Assembly (NCBI RefSeq): GCF_900105515.1
Contig: NZ_FNSY01000001.1
Span: 4,216,001 to 4,280,000, forward strand
DNA: 64,000 nt
Origin: Streptomyces sp. 2131.1
Lineage (GTDB): Bacteria > Actinomycetota > Actinomycetes > Streptomycetales > Streptomycetaceae
Direction: 5' to 3'
Shown here: piece by piece, positions 36,450-47,670 of the stretch
Layout: every line of letters begins with the position of its first letter
Position numbering within the stretch: the first letter of the stretch is position 1
Translations under genes and position numbers: made by a program
Notes under the pieces: model-generated
The model's database searches: none
What the model was told of the DNA's origin: nothing
The model's input: the letters and a program-made list of their open reading frames with translations, nothing else

Positions 36450-37615
36450 CCGACGACCACGCAGAGCTCACCGCTTCCTTCACCGCGCTGTACGGAAGCG
36501 CCCCCGAGGGGATCTGGGCCGCACCCGGCCGGGTCAACCTGATCGGCGAGTACACCGACTTCAACGACGGCTTCGTCATGCCGCTCGCCCTCCCGCACAC
36601 CGCCCGGGCCGCCGTCGCCCGCCGCACCGACGGCGAGCTGCGGCTGCACTCCACCGACGTGCCCGGCGGCGTCGTCCGGCTCCGCGTGGACGGGCTGACC
36701 CCGCACGAGGGCCACGGCTGGGCCGCCTACCCGGCCGGTGTCGTCTGGGCGCTGCGGGAGGCCGGCCACGAGATCACCGGCGCCGACATCCAGCTGACCT
36801 CCACCGTCCCCACCGGCGCCGGGCTCTCCTCGTCCGCCGCCCTCGAAGTCGTCACAGGCCTCGCGCTCAACGACCTCTTCGGCCTCGGCCTGGACGCGGC
36901 GGAGCTCGCGGTGATCGCCCAGCGCGCCGAGAACGCGTTCGTCGGCGTGCCCTGCGGCGTCATGGACCAGATGGCGTCCGCCTGCTGCACCGAGGGCCAT
37001 GCCCTGCACCTGGACACCCGCGACCTCGGCCGCCGCCAGGTCCCCTTCGACCTCGCCGCGCACGGGCTGCGGCTCCTGGTCGTCGACACCCGCGTCAAGC
37101 ACGCGCTGGGCGACGGGGCGTACGCGGAGCGCCGGGCGGGCTGCGAGGAGGGCGCACGCCTGCTCGGCATAGGCACCCTGCGCGACCTGCCGTACGAGGA
37201 GCTGGACGCCGCGCTCGGCCGGCTGGCGGAGGCCGGCGCGGACGAGTCCGTCGTGCGCTACGTGCGCCATGTGGTCGGCGACAACCAGCGCGTCGAGCAG
37301 GTCATCGCGCTGCTGGACGCGGGCGACGTGCGCGCGGCCGGCCCGGTCCTCACGGCGGGGCACCTCTCGCTCCGCGACGACCTGCGGGTCTCCTGCGTGG
37401 AGCTGGACCTCGTGGTCGAGGCGGCGAACGCGGCCGGGGCGCTCGGCGCCCGCATGACCGGGGGCGGCTTCGGCGGCTCCGCGATCGTGCTGGTCGAGGA
37501 GGCGCAGGCGGACACCGTCACCAAGTCCGTGCTGGAGGCGTTCACTTCGGCCGGCTACGGCACACCGGGCGTCTTCCCCGCGGTGCCGTCGGCGGGCGCG
37601 CGCCGGCTCGTCTGA
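36446..37615 (+). CDS. galK: Galactokinase GalK
   Basis: This 389-residue GHMP kinase phosphorylates galactose at C1. The galactokinase signature G-R-V-N-L-I-G-E-Y-T-D-F-N-D-G is at residues 30-44, followed by P-T-G-A-G-L-S-S-S-A-A (ATP loop), C-G-V-M-D-Q and G-G-G-F-G-G-S. It is the last gene of galTEK and is followed by a strong hairpin. Confidence 0.97.
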   Translation: MTDDHAELTASFTALYGSAPEGIWAAPGRVNLIGEYTDFNDGFVMPLALPHTARAAVARRTDGELRLHSTDVPGGVVRLRVDGLTPHEGHGWAAYPAGVVWALREAGHEITGADIQLTSTVPTGAGLSSSAALEVVTGLALNDLFGLGLDAAELAVIAQRAENAFVGVPCGVMDQMASACCTEGHALHLDTRDLGRRQVPFDLAAHGLRLLVVDTRVKHALGDGAYAERRAGCEEGARLLGIGTLRDLPYEELDAALGRLAEAGADESVVRYVRHVVGDNQRVEQVIALLDAGDVRAAGPVLTAGHLSLRDDLRVSCVELDLVVEAANAAGALGARMTGGGFGGSAIVLVEEAQADTVTKSVLEAFTSAGYGTPGVFPAVPSAGARRLV

Positions 37616-37622
37616 CCAGGGG

Positions 37623-37650
37623 GCGGGTGCCCGTCCGTACGGGCACCCGC
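37623..37650. terminator. Bidirectional hairpin terminator after galK
   Basis: A 12-bp perfect stem (37623-37634 with 37639-37650) and a CCGT loop lie between galK and the convergent GNAT gene. Confidence 0.8.
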
Positions 37651-37655
37651 GAAGG

Positions 37656-38099
37656 TCAGCCGAGTTCCTTCGTGAGGGTGAACTCCGTGACGCCCGGCGG
37701 GAAGTCCTCCACCCGCCCGCGTACCTCGTACCCCTGCTTCCGGTAGAAGCCGGGGGCCTGGAAGTCCCACGTCTCCACCCGGGAGCGGACGCAGGACCGG
37801 TCCTCCCGCGCCACCCGCTCCGCCTCGGCGAGCACCCGCGCGCCCAGGCCGGAACCCCGGTGCGCGGGATCCACCCACAGCAGTTCCAGATGGAGCCAGC
37901 TCGCCCAGGTCCGGGCCGCGAGACCGCCCGCGAGGCGCCCCTCGGCATCCAGTGCCCAGACGTGCAGCGGCTCCTCCTGCGCGTCCGGGCGCCGGCGCAG
38001 GGCGCTCATGTGCGCTGAGCGTGCGGTGTTGTCGTCCCGCAGCAGCCGATGCAGCCGGGCACGCCGTTCCTTGTCCACTTCTGTCTCAAGTCGGAACAT
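37656..38099 (-). CDS. GNAT-family N-acetyltransferase
   Basis: This 147-residue protein contains the GNAT acetyl-CoA motif, L-W-V-D-P-A-H-R-G-S-G-L-G-A-R-V-L near residues 80-96, and the F-Y-R-K-Q-G-Y-E-V motif B. The N-terminus (M-F-R-L-E-T-E-V) begins at ATG 38099. Substrate is unknown. Confidence 0.87.
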   Translation of the reverse strand: MFRLETEVDKERRARLHRLLRDDNTARSAHMSALRRRPDAQEEPLHVWALDAEGRLAGGLAARTWASWLHLELLWVDPAHRGSGLGARVLAEAERVAREDRSCVRSRVETWDFQAPGFYRKQGYEVRGRVEDFPPGVTEFTLTKELG

Positions 38100-38295
38100 G
38101 CGCCCCAGAGTAGGGCGCACCCCCGGACAAGTTCCGCCAATTACCCTCCCCCCGGTTCCCCCGCCCTTACTCTGATGCTCAGCGCCGGCGGGGGGCCTGC
38201 GCCGCATTCAGGGGTACGAGACAGCCGGGCGCGGTACCCGCGCGGGTCCGGCCCCGCCGGGGGGACGCACGCTTCGGGGCGCCCCATCACACAGC

Positions 38296-39102
38296 ATGGG
38301 GGTGACTGTGGCCCGTATCCGGGTTCTCGTGGTCGACGACCACCGGATCTTCGCCGAATCGCTCGCCGCCGCGCTCGCGGCCGAGCCGGACGTCGAGGTG
38401 GCCGCGGCGGGCAGCGGCCCGGCGGCCCTGCGCTGCCTGGAGCGGGCGGTGTCGGAGGGCCGGGGGTACGACGTGCTGCTCGTCGACGCGGAGCTGGGCA
38501 ACCTCGTCCCGCAGGCCCGCTCCGGCGCGGACCCGGTGCCCGCCCCGCGCAACGGGCGCAGTGGCCCGGTCGACGGGATCTCCCTGGTAGGCGCGGTCCG
38601 TGCCGCCCGCCCCTCGGTGCGTACGGTGGTGCTCGCCGAGAAGGACGACCCGGCCCGGGCCGCGCTGGCGCTGCAGGCCGGCGCCTGCGGCTGGGTCGCC
38701 AAGGACAGCTCGCTGCAACGGCTGCTGGCGGTGATCAGGGGGGTGCTGCGCGACGAGACGCATCTGCCCGCCGCGCTGCTGACGGGCGTGCTGCGGGAGC
38801 TGCTGGCCGACCGCAAGCACCGCACCGAGAGCGAGAAGCTCGTCGAGTCGCTGACCCCGCGCGAGCGCGAGGTGCTGCGGTGCATGGTGGCGGGCCTGGG
38901 CCGCAAGGCGGTCGCGGAGCGGCTGTTCCTGTCGCCGCACACGGTGCGGACGCACATGCAGAACGTGCTGGGGAAGCTGGATGTCCACTCGACGCTGGCC
39001 GCCGTGGCGCTGGCGCGGCGGGCCGGGGTCGGGCCCGTGGACCTGGAGCCGGGGCCCGCCCTAGCCGGGGACGTTGTCGAACGGGGCGGTCAACTGGCGT
39101 AG
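38296..39102 (+). CDS. LuxR/NarL-type response regulator
   Basis: This 268-residue protein has a receiver domain beginning V-L-V-V-D-D-H-R-I-F-A-E-S-L, a candidate phosphoacceptor Asp in L-L-V-D-A-E-L, a roughly 30-residue Pro/Gly insertion, then E-K-D-D and a LuxR helix-turn-helix (L-T-P-R-E-R-E-V-L-R-C-M-V-A-G, H-T-V-R-T-H-M-Q-N-V-L-G-K-L). The true start may be GTG 38308, which is preceded by a GGGGGTG box. It has no adjacent kinase. Its last 42 bases overlap the convergent tamR coding sequence. Confidence 0.88.
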   Translation: MGVTVARIRVLVVDDHRIFAESLAAALAAEPDVEVAAAGSGPAALRCLERAVSEGRGYDVLLVDAELGNLVPQARSGADPVPAPRNGRSGPVDGISLVGAVRAARPSVRTVVLAEKDDPARAALALQAGACGWVAKDSSLQRLLAVIRGVLRDETHLPAALLTGVLRELLADRKHRTESEKLVESLTPREREVLRCMVAGLGRKAVAERLFLSPHTVRTHMQNVLGKLDVHSTLAAVALARRAGVGPVDLEPGPALAGDVVERGGQLA

Positions 39103-39558
39103 CAGCCCGGCCAGCTCGCCGCGCTGGGCGCGGGAGAGCTCGCCGAGGATGGCCCGCTCCTGGGCGAGGAGGCCGGCCAGCGACTGGTCGGCCTTGTCGC
39201 GGCCCTCGGCGGTGAGCCGGACCAGGACGCCGCGCCGGTCGCTGGGGTCGGGGAGGCGCTCGACGAGGTTCTTCTTGGTCAGGCGGTCGATGCGGTTGGT
39301 CATCGTGCCCGAGGTGACCAGGGTCTGGGTCAGCAGCTGGCCGGGGGAGAGCTGGTAGGGGGCGCCGGCCCGGCGCAGCGACGTGAGGACGTCGAACTCC
39401 CACGGCTCCAGCTGGTGCTCGGCGAAGGCGATGCGGCGGGCCCGGTCGAGGTGGCGCGCCAGGCGGGAGACGCGGCTGAGGACCTCGAGCGGTTCCACGT
39501 CGAGGTCGGGGCGCTCGCGGCGCCATGCAGCGACCAGACGGTCGACCTCGTCCTCCAT
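39061..39558 (-). CDS. tamR: MarR-family regulator TamR
   Basis: This 165-residue winged-helix protein has the MarR pattern (F-D-V-L-T-S-L-R-R-A, then G-T-M-T-N-R-I-D-R-L and the wing D-P-S-D-R-R-G). It is divergent from a trans-aconitate methyltransferase, the arrangement of S. coelicolor TamR, which senses citrate, aconitate and isocitrate and represses tam and itself. TACACT on the minus strand lies 7 nt before ATG 39558 and there is no ribosome binding site, so the mRNA may be leaderless. Confidence 0.88.
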   Translation of the reverse strand: MEDEVDRLVAAWRRERPDLDVEPLEVLSRVSRLARHLDRARRIAFAEHQLEPWEFDVLTSLRRAGAPYQLSPGQLLTQTLVTSGTMTNRIDRLTKKNLVERLPDPSDRRGVLVRLTAEGRDKADQSLAGLLAQERAILGELSRAQRGELAGLLRQLTAPFDNVPG

Positions 39559-39594
39559 GTGGATCAGTGTAGAGGGTCTGTCGACGTGAAGTCT

Positions 39595-39621
39595 CTTGAA
39601 TTCAAGTGTCTTGACATCAAG
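39595..39621. promoter_or_regulatory. Paired TamR operators between tamR and tam
   Basis: Two 12-bp palindromes, CTTGAATTCAAG (39595-39606) and CTTGACATCAAG (39610-39621), have centres 15 bp apart. The second contains TTGACA (39611-39616), a consensus -35; 17 bp downstream CATGCT (39634-39639) may be the -10 for tam. Confidence 0.8.
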
Positions 39622-39645
39622 ATACTGGCTGATCATGCTGGACCC

Positions 39646-40446
39646 ATGACCGCACCCCTCTGGGATCCGCAGCAGTACCTGCGCCACGCGGACCACCGCA
39701 CCCGCCCCTTCCACGACCTCCTCGCCCGCGTCCCCGACCCGCCGGGCACCCCCGCACCCCGCATCGCCGACCTCGGCTGCGGCGCCGGCAACGTCACCGC
39801 CCTGCTCGCCGGGCGCTGGCCGCACGCCCGGATCACCGGCTACGACAACTCCCCGCAGATGCTGGAACGGGCCCGCGCCCACGCCACGGACCTGCTGGAC
39901 TTCGCCGAGGCCGACGCCGCCACCTGGACGCCCTGTGAGCCGTACGGCCTGATCGTCTCCAACGCCCTGCTCCAATGGGTCCCCGGCCACGCCGGCCGCC
40001 TCCCGGACTGGCTGGACGGCCTGCTCCCCGGCGGCACCCTCGCCCTTCAGGTCCCCGGCAACTTCGACCAGCCCTCGCACGCCCTGATGCGCGAACTCGC
40101 CGGCTCCCCGCGCTGGCGCCCCCGCCTCGGCTCCCTGCTGCGCCATGCGGACGCCGTGCTGAGCCCCGCCGGATACCTGGACGCGCTGACCGGCCCCGGC
40201 ACCACCGCCGACGTCTGGGAGACCACCTACCTCCACCTCCTGCCCGGCGAGGACCCCGTCCTGGACTGGGTCAAGGGCACCGGGCTGCGCCCCGTCCTCA
40301 CCGCCCTCGCCGACGACGAGGAGGCCCGGGACGCCTTCCTCGCCGAGTACCGCGACCTGCTGCGCACCGCCTACCCGAGCGGCCCGCACGGCACGGTCTT
40401 CCCCTTCCGCCGCATCTTCGCCGTCGCCCACCGGGAGAACCGATGA
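39646..40446 (+). CDS. tam: Trans-aconitate 2-methyltransferase Tam
   Basis: This 266-residue class I SAM methyltransferase esterifies trans-aconitate, removing an inhibitor of aconitase that forms under oxidative stress. W-D-P-Q-Q-Y-L and the SAM motif I-A-D-L-G-C-G-A-G-N-V-T (near residue 43), G-Y-D-N-S-P-Q-M-L, and S-N-A-L-L-Q-W-V-P match Tam. There is no ribosome binding site before ATG 39646, and the predicted transcript would start at or next to the ATG. The stop overlaps the VOC gene (ATGA). Confidence 0.92.
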   Translation: MTAPLWDPQQYLRHADHRTRPFHDLLARVPDPPGTPAPRIADLGCGAGNVTALLAGRWPHARITGYDNSPQMLERARAHATDLLDFAEADAATWTPCEPYGLIVSNALLQWVPGHAGRLPDWLDGLLPGGTLALQVPGNFDQPSHALMRELAGSPRWRPRLGSLLRHADAVLSPAGYLDALTGPGTTADVWETTYLHLLPGEDPVLDWVKGTGLRPVLTALADDEEARDAFLAEYRDLLRTAYPSGPHGTVFPFRRIFAVAHRENR

Positions 40447-40808
40447 TCGCCTCGCTCGACCACGTCCAGCTCGCCGCCCCGCAGGGCAGCGAGGACGCGC
40501 TGCGCACGTACTACACGGATGTCCTCGGCATGACGGAGATCCCCAAGCCGCCGGTGCTCGCGGCCCGGGGCGGCTGCTGGTTCGCCGCCGGCCCGGTCCA
40601 GCTGCACCTGGGCATCGAGGCGGACTTCCACCCGGCCCGCAAGGCGCACCCGGGCCTGCGGGTCACGGGCATCGAGGCGTACGCGGCCCGGCTGGCCGAA
40701 CGCGGCGCCGAGGTGGTCTGGGACGACAACCTGCCGGGCCACCGCCGCTTCTACAGCCACGACCCGGTGGGCAACCGGCTGGAATTCCTGGAGCCGGTCA
40801 CCGGCTGA
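40443..40808 (+). CDS. VOC-superfamily (glyoxalase-like) protein coupled to tam
   Basis: This 121-residue protein has the VOC start L-D-H-V-Q-L-A-A-P and ends with the strand R-F-Y-S-H-D-P-V-G-N-R-L-E-F-L-E, with His and Glu in metal-ligand positions. Translation is coupled to tam by ATGA, so it is under TamR control. Its substrate is unknown. Confidence 0.87.
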   Translation: MIASLDHVQLAAPQGSEDALRTYYTDVLGMTEIPKPPVLAARGGCWFAAGPVQLHLGIEADFHPARKAHPGLRVTGIEAYAARLAERGAEVVWDDNLPGHRRFYSHDPVGNRLEFLEPVTG

Positions 40809-40835
40809 GCCCAGGCCCGGGCGACCGGGGGGCCG

Positions 40836-41522
40836 TCAGCTCTTGCGGTGCCCTATCAGCCGCGGCTTGGACTCCAGGTTCTCCAGGCCGTGCCAGGCCA
40901 GGTTCACCAGATGGGCCGCGACCTCCGCCTTCTTGGGCTTGCGCGCGTTCACCCACCACTGGCCGGTCAGCGCGACCATGCCCACCAGCGCCTGCGCGTA
41001 CAGCGGGGCCAGCTTCGGGTCGAAGCCCCGGGCCTTGAACTCCAGGCCCAGGATGTCCTCCACCTGGGTGGCGATGTCGCTGATCAGGGAGGCGAAGGTG
41101 CCCGTCGACTGGGCGACCGGGGAGTCCCGGACCAGGATGCGGAACCCGTCGGTGTACGTCTCGATGTAATCCAGCAGCGCGAAGGCCGCCTGCTCGAGGA
41201 GCTCCCGCGGATGGCCCGCGGTCAGGGCGCCGGTCACCATGTCCAGGAGCTGGCGCATCTCCCGGTCCACCACGACCGCGTACAGCCCCTCCTTGCCGCC
41301 GAAGTGCTCGTAGACCACCGGCTTCGAGACCCCCGCCCGGGCGGCGATCTCCTCGACCGACGTGCCCTCGAAGCCCTTGTCGGCGAACAGGGTGCGACCG
41401 ATGTCCAGCAGCTGCTCGCGGCGTTCCTTCCCCGTCATCCGCACCCGGCGCGCCCGCCGGCCGGAGGGAGCACGGGTGTTCTCGCTGCTTGCGCTGGAGT
41501 CGGTCGCCACGTCGTCCATCAT
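40836..41522 (-). CDS. TetR-family regulator in the desaturase operon
   Basis: This 228-residue protein has a basic N-terminal tail, a TetR helix-turn-helix (R-E-Q-L-L-D-I-G-R-T-L-F-A-D-K-G-F-E-G-T-S-V-E-E-I, V-S-K-P-V-V-Y-E-H-F) at about 30-75 and a helical ligand domain. ATG 41522 overlaps the desaturase stop by four bases, so it is made with the desaturase and probably senses acyl-CoA or membrane lipid state and represses the operon through the palindromes at 42541-42570. Confidence 0.9.
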   Translation of the reverse strand: MMDDVATDSSASSENTRAPSGRRARRVRMTGKERREQLLDIGRTLFADKGFEGTSVEEIAARAGVSKPVVYEHFGGKEGLYAVVVDREMRQLLDMVTGALTAGHPRELLEQAAFALLDYIETYTDGFRILVRDSPVAQSTGTFASLISDIATQVEDILGLEFKARGFDPKLAPLYAQALVGMVALTGQWWVNARKPKKAEVAAHLVNLAWHGLENLESKPRLIGHRKS

Positions 41523-42502
41523 GCCGCGTCGGCCGCCACGCGGTTGCGCCGGGCGTCGATACGGGCGTCGTCGGGCCAGCGCACGTCGTACGCCCAGCCG
41601 GCCTGCTCGAACCAGCGGATGAGGCGCGCGCTCGAATCGATCTGACCGCGCATCACGCCGTGCCGCGCGCTCGTCGGGTCAGCGTGGTGCAGGTTGTGCC
41701 ACGACTCGCCGCACGACAGGATCGCCAGCCACCACACGTTGCCGGACTTGTCGCGGGACTTGAAGGGGCGCTTGCCGACCGCGTGGCAGATCGAGTTGAT
41801 CGACCAGGTCACGTGGTGCAGCAGGGCCACCCGTACCAGCGAGCCCCAGAAGAACGCGGTCGCCGCGCCCCACCAGGACATCGTCACCAGGCCGCCGACC
41901 AGCGGGGGAATGGCCAGCGAGATGATCGTGAAGGTCAGGAAGTGGCGCGAGATGCCGCGGATCGCCGGGTCCTTGACCAGGTCCGGCGCGTACTTCTGCT
42001 GCGGCGTCCGCTCCTCGTCGAACATCCATGCGATGTGGGCCCACCACAGGCCCTTCAGCAGCGCCGGCAGCGTCTCGCCGAACCGCCACGGCGAGTGCGG
42101 GTCGCCCTCCGCGTCCGAGAACCGGTGGTGCTTGCGGTGATCGGCCACCCAGCGCACGATCGGGCCTTCGACGGCCAGCGAACCGGCCACGGCCAGGGCG
42201 ATGCGGAGCGGACGCTTCGCCTTGAACGAGCCGTGCGTGAAGTACCGGTGGAAGCCGATCGTGATGCCGTGGCAGCCGATGAAGTACATCGCCACCATCA
42301 GACCCAGATCGAGCCAGCTCACACCGCGGCCCCAGGCCAGCGGCACCGCCGCGACCAGCGCCACGAACGGCACGACGATGAACAGCAGGAGCGCGATCTG
42401 CTCGATCGACCGCTTGTTGTCCCCGCCGAGCGTGGCGGAGGGAAGAGCCTGATCACCGGCCGCCGGAGCGGCGGCCTCGATCACATCGGGGCTGGTTTTC
42501 AT
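41519..42502 (-). CDS. Membrane acyl-CoA delta-9 fatty acid desaturase
   Basis: This 327-residue di-iron membrane enzyme introduces a cis double bond into acyl chains. The three His boxes are H-R-Y-F-T-H, H-R-K-H-H and H-N-L-H-H, with four membrane helices between. The N-terminal 30 residues are polar. ATG 42502 has AGGGGA upstream. The tetR gene follows with a 4-base overlap. Confidence 0.93.
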   Translation of the reverse strand: MKTSPDVIEAAAPAAGDQALPSATLGGDNKRSIEQIALLLFIVVPFVALVAAVPLAWGRGVSWLDLGLMVAMYFIGCHGITIGFHRYFTHGSFKAKRPLRIALAVAGSLAVEGPIVRWVADHRKHHRFSDAEGDPHSPWRFGETLPALLKGLWWAHIAWMFDEERTPQQKYAPDLVKDPAIRGISRHFLTFTIISLAIPPLVGGLVTMSWWGAATAFFWGSLVRVALLHHVTWSINSICHAVGKRPFKSRDKSGNVWWLAILSCGESWHNLHHADPTSARHGVMRGQIDSSARLIRWFEQAGWAYDVRWPDDARIDARRNRVAADAA

Positions 42503-42836
42503 GGGGAGTCCCCTGAGGGTGAGAACGGGACGGACAGCCGGGTTACGCATCCGTAACCTACGGCTTCGTAAGTATGGCAGCGCGAAGGCCCGCCCACGAG
42601 AGGACGAAACACCGCGCACAGACGCGCGAATACCGGGTAGACAGTCACCGCGTACCCCGGCCGGAGCCAATACCCACACAGGCCACCTTCCGGGGCGCGA
42701 ACAGCGCCGAAAGCACGGACACCTATCCTGGAGAGGTCGGACAGCGCGGTCCGCACCCTGCTTTCCGGGGTGGCGTCGGCATCCGCCGACCGCGGTCCCG
42801 GGTCCCGTGCACAACCACTGCAAGGAGCCGCACACT
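42503..42836. promoter_or_regulatory. Divergent region between desaturase and ppc
   Basis: The 334-bp gap contains the TetR-type palindromes at 42541-42570 near the desaturase. On the ppc side, TATCCT (42724-42729) is a possible -10 without a good -35. AAGGAG about 10 nt before GTG 42837 is the ppc ribosome binding site. No further gene is seen. Confidence 0.5.
42541..42570. promoter_or_regulatory. TetR-type operator upstream of the desaturase-tetR operon
   Basis: GGTTACG-CATC-CGTAACC (42541-42558) is a perfect 7-4-7 palindrome, immediately followed by TACG-GCTT-CGTA (42559-42570) with the same TACG/CGTA half-sites and 4-nt spacing. Two adjacent dimer sites 39-68 bp before the desaturase start fit autoregulation by the operon's TetR protein. 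Confidence 0.65.
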
Positions 42837-45566
<2,730 letters not shown>

Positions 45567-45581
45567 CCGAGCACCGCACGC

Positions 45582-45619
45582 CGACGGGGCGCGGGGAGAA
45601 ACCTCCCCGCGCCCCGTCG
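45582..45619. terminator. Bidirectional hairpin terminator after ppc
   Basis: A 17-bp perfect stem (45582-45598 with 45603-45619) has an AAAC loop. Confidence 0.85.
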
Positions 45620-45636
45620 CACGTCCGGCCGCCGTC

Positions 45637-46107
45637 TCAGAGCGCGATGAACGCCGCCAGCAGCAGCGCCCCGCCCGCGATCCCGGCACCCCACGCCGTA
45701 CGCGTCAGCCGCAGACCCCCGCCGATCACCAGCGCCGCCAGCACCAGGGCCCCGCCCAACGGCACCCACGCGTGCAGGAACCCGGCCGCCCCGGTCCGCA
45801 CCACCTCGTCCGTCCCCGGCCTCACCACCACCGGGAAGCGGTCACCCTTACGGGCCGCCACCGAACTGTCCACCGACACCCGGGCCCGCGCCGCCGCCCC
45901 GTCCCCGGGCGCGAACGTCCCCGTACAGACCTCGTCGCCGCACCCCGTCACGGTCATCGTCCCGTGCTCCCGGCCCTTGGCCAGCACGATGTGGTGCGCC
46001 GAGTCCCACGACGCCAGTACCCCCGCCACCAGCAGCACCAGGACGACGAGGCCGAGCACCGCGCTGCGGCCGTACAACAGGGCACGGTGGGAGGGGTTCC
46101 GCTTCAT
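45637..46107 (-). CDS. Small integral membrane protein of unknown function
   Basis: This 156-residue protein has an N-terminal helix (15-33), an extracellular domain of about 75 residues with a Cys pair (T-G-C-G-D-E-V-C) and two C-terminal helices (about 107-128, 134-154). No family is recognised. It lies downstream of pth on the same strand. Confidence 0.65.
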   Translation of the reverse strand: MKRNPSHRALLYGRSAVLGLVVLVLLVAGVLASWDSAHHIVLAKGREHGTMTVTGCGDEVCTGTFAPGDGAAARARVSVDSSVAARKGDRFPVVVRPGTDEVVRTGAAGFLHAWVPLGGALVLAALVIGGGLRLTRTAWGAGIAGGALLLAAFIAL

Positions 46108-46161
46108 GGGCCCAGATCCTTGGCCAGAGCCCTGCGGCCGGTCAAGCCGGGCCCGCGCCCC

Positions 46162-46755
46162 TTACGTGTTGTACGCGGACTGCGCCCGCTCCAGGCCCTC
46201 GGCCAGCAGGCACTCCACCGCGTCCGCCGCCCGGTCCACCTCGTACGCCAGCTCCTTGCGCTCGGACGACGAGAAGTCCTTCAGCACGAAGTCCGCCACC
46301 TGCATCCGCCCCGGCGGCCGGCCGATCCCGAACCGCACCCGGTGGTAGTCCGGACCCATCGCCTTCGTCATCGACTTCAGCCCGTTGTGCCCGTTGTCCC
46401 CGCCGCCCAGCTTCAGCCGCAGCGTCCCGTAGTCGATGTCCAGCTCGTCGTGGACCGCCACCACATGATCGAGCGGCACCTTGTAGAAGTCCCGCAGCGC
46501 CGCCACCGGCCCCCCGGACAGATTCATGTACGACATCGGCTTCGCGACCACCACACGGCGGCTCAGCGGCCCGGGCGGACCGATCCGCCCCTCCAGCACC
46601 TGCGCCTGCGCCTTCGGGGCACGCTTGAACTTCCCGCCGATCCGCTCGGCGAGCAGGTCGGCGACCATGAAACCGACGTTGTGCCGGTTCGCCGCGTACT
46701 CGGGGCCGGGATTGCCCAGCCCCACGATCAGCCAGGGGTCGGTGGCGTCGGACAT
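46162..46755 (-). CDS. pth: Peptidyl-tRNA hydrolase
   Basis: This 197-residue enzyme releases tRNA from prematurely dropped peptidyl-tRNA. V-G-L-G-N-P-G-P-E-Y-A-A-N-R-H-N-V-G-F includes the catalytic His, and G-G-G-D-N-G-H-N-G-L-K-S holds the substrate. It follows rplY on the same strand with a hairpin between. Confidence 0.96.
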   Translation of the reverse strand: MSDATDPWLIVGLGNPGPEYAANRHNVGFMVADLLAERIGGKFKRAPKAQAQVLEGRIGPPGPLSRRVVVAKPMSYMNLSGGPVAALRDFYKVPLDHVVAVHDELDIDYGTLRLKLGGGDNGHNGLKSMTKAMGPDYHRVRFGIGRPPGRMQVADFVLKDFSSSERKELAYEVDRAADAVECLLAEGLERAQSAYNT

Positions 46756-46825
46756 CGCGCGAAGTCTCCTCGTTCGTACGCGTACAGCGGCGTGGACAGG
46801 AAGCGGGCAGTGAGCGGACAGGAAA

Positions 46826-46865
46826 ACGGGGCGGCGGCTCCCCGGAAGGGAGACCACCGCCCCGT
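46826..46865 (-). terminator. Hairpin terminator after rplY
   Basis: A 9-bp outer stem (46826-46834 with 46857-46865) and further inner pairing lie just after the rplY stop. Confidence 0.65.
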
Positions 46866-46888
46866 CAGTCAAGCAGGCGGGCAGAGGC

Positions 46889-47476
46889 TCAGGCCTCCGC
46901 GCCCTCCTCCTCGCCGCCCTCGGCGGCCGGCTCCTCGGCCTGCGCGGCGACGACCTGCAGCACGATGGCGTCCTCGTCACCGGCGAGCACGGAGCCCTTG
47001 GGCAGCGGGATGTCCTTGGCGAGGATCGACGCACCGGCGTCCAGGCCCTGCACGGAGACCGTGACGGACTCGGGGATGTGGGTGGCCTCGGCCTCGACGA
47101 GCAGGGTGTTCTGCACGTACTCCAGCAGGTTGCCGCCCGGGGCCAGGTCGCCCTCGACGTGCACCGCGATCTCGACGTTGACCTTCTCGCCGCGCTTCAC
47201 GGTCAGCAGGTCGACGTGCTCGATGTCGCCCTTGAGCGGGTTGCGCTGGACGGCCTTCGGGATGACCAGGGCGTCCTTGCCGTCGAGCTCCAGGCCGATC
47301 AGGACGTTGGCGGTACGGAGCGCGAGCTGCAGCTCGTGGGCCGGAAGCGTGATGTGGACGGACTCGGCGCCGTGGCCGTAGACGACCGCGGGGACCTGCT
47401 GGGCGCGACGCGCGCGACGGGCGGCACCCTTGCCGAACTCGGTACGGACCTGGGCGGCGAGCTTGATCTCGGCCAT
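46889..47476 (-). CDS. rplY: 50S ribosomal protein L25 (long CTC form)
   Basis: This 195-residue protein has an N-terminal L25 domain that binds 5S rRNA (residues 1-90, with R-T-E-F-G-K-G-A-A-R-R-A-R and P-A-V-V-Y-G-H-G), a C-terminal TL5/CTC beta domain and an acidic E-rich tail. It lies between prs and pth on the same strand, as in most Actinobacteria. Confidence 0.96.
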   Translation of the reverse strand: MAEIKLAAQVRTEFGKGAARRARRAQQVPAVVYGHGAESVHITLPAHELQLALRTANVLIGLELDGKDALVIPKAVQRNPLKGDIEHVDLLTVKRGEKVNVEIAVHVEGDLAPGGNLLEYVQNTLLVEAEATHIPESVTVSVQGLDAGASILAKDIPLPKGSVLAGDEDAIVLQVVAAQAEEPAAEGGEEEGAEA

Positions 47477-47644
47477 GGTGGCACTCCTCGTGAGGTGACG
47501 GAAGGACGAACGGTCACCCGGCCCATCTACAGGCCTGCTACGAAGAGCGCGCCGATAACGGATCGCCGTACATGAGTACGGCCTCCCTCGCCGAGCAACT
47601 CGCTGAGTCTACCCGGCGGGGAGGCCGCACCCCAAAGTGGATCA

Positions 47645-47664
47645 ACGGCGACCGCGGTCGCCGT
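47645..47664 (-). terminator. Hairpin terminator after prs
   Basis: A 20-bp perfect palindrome (10-bp arms) starts 6 nt past the prs stop codon. Confidence 0.65.
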
Positions 47665-47670
47665 CCGGTC

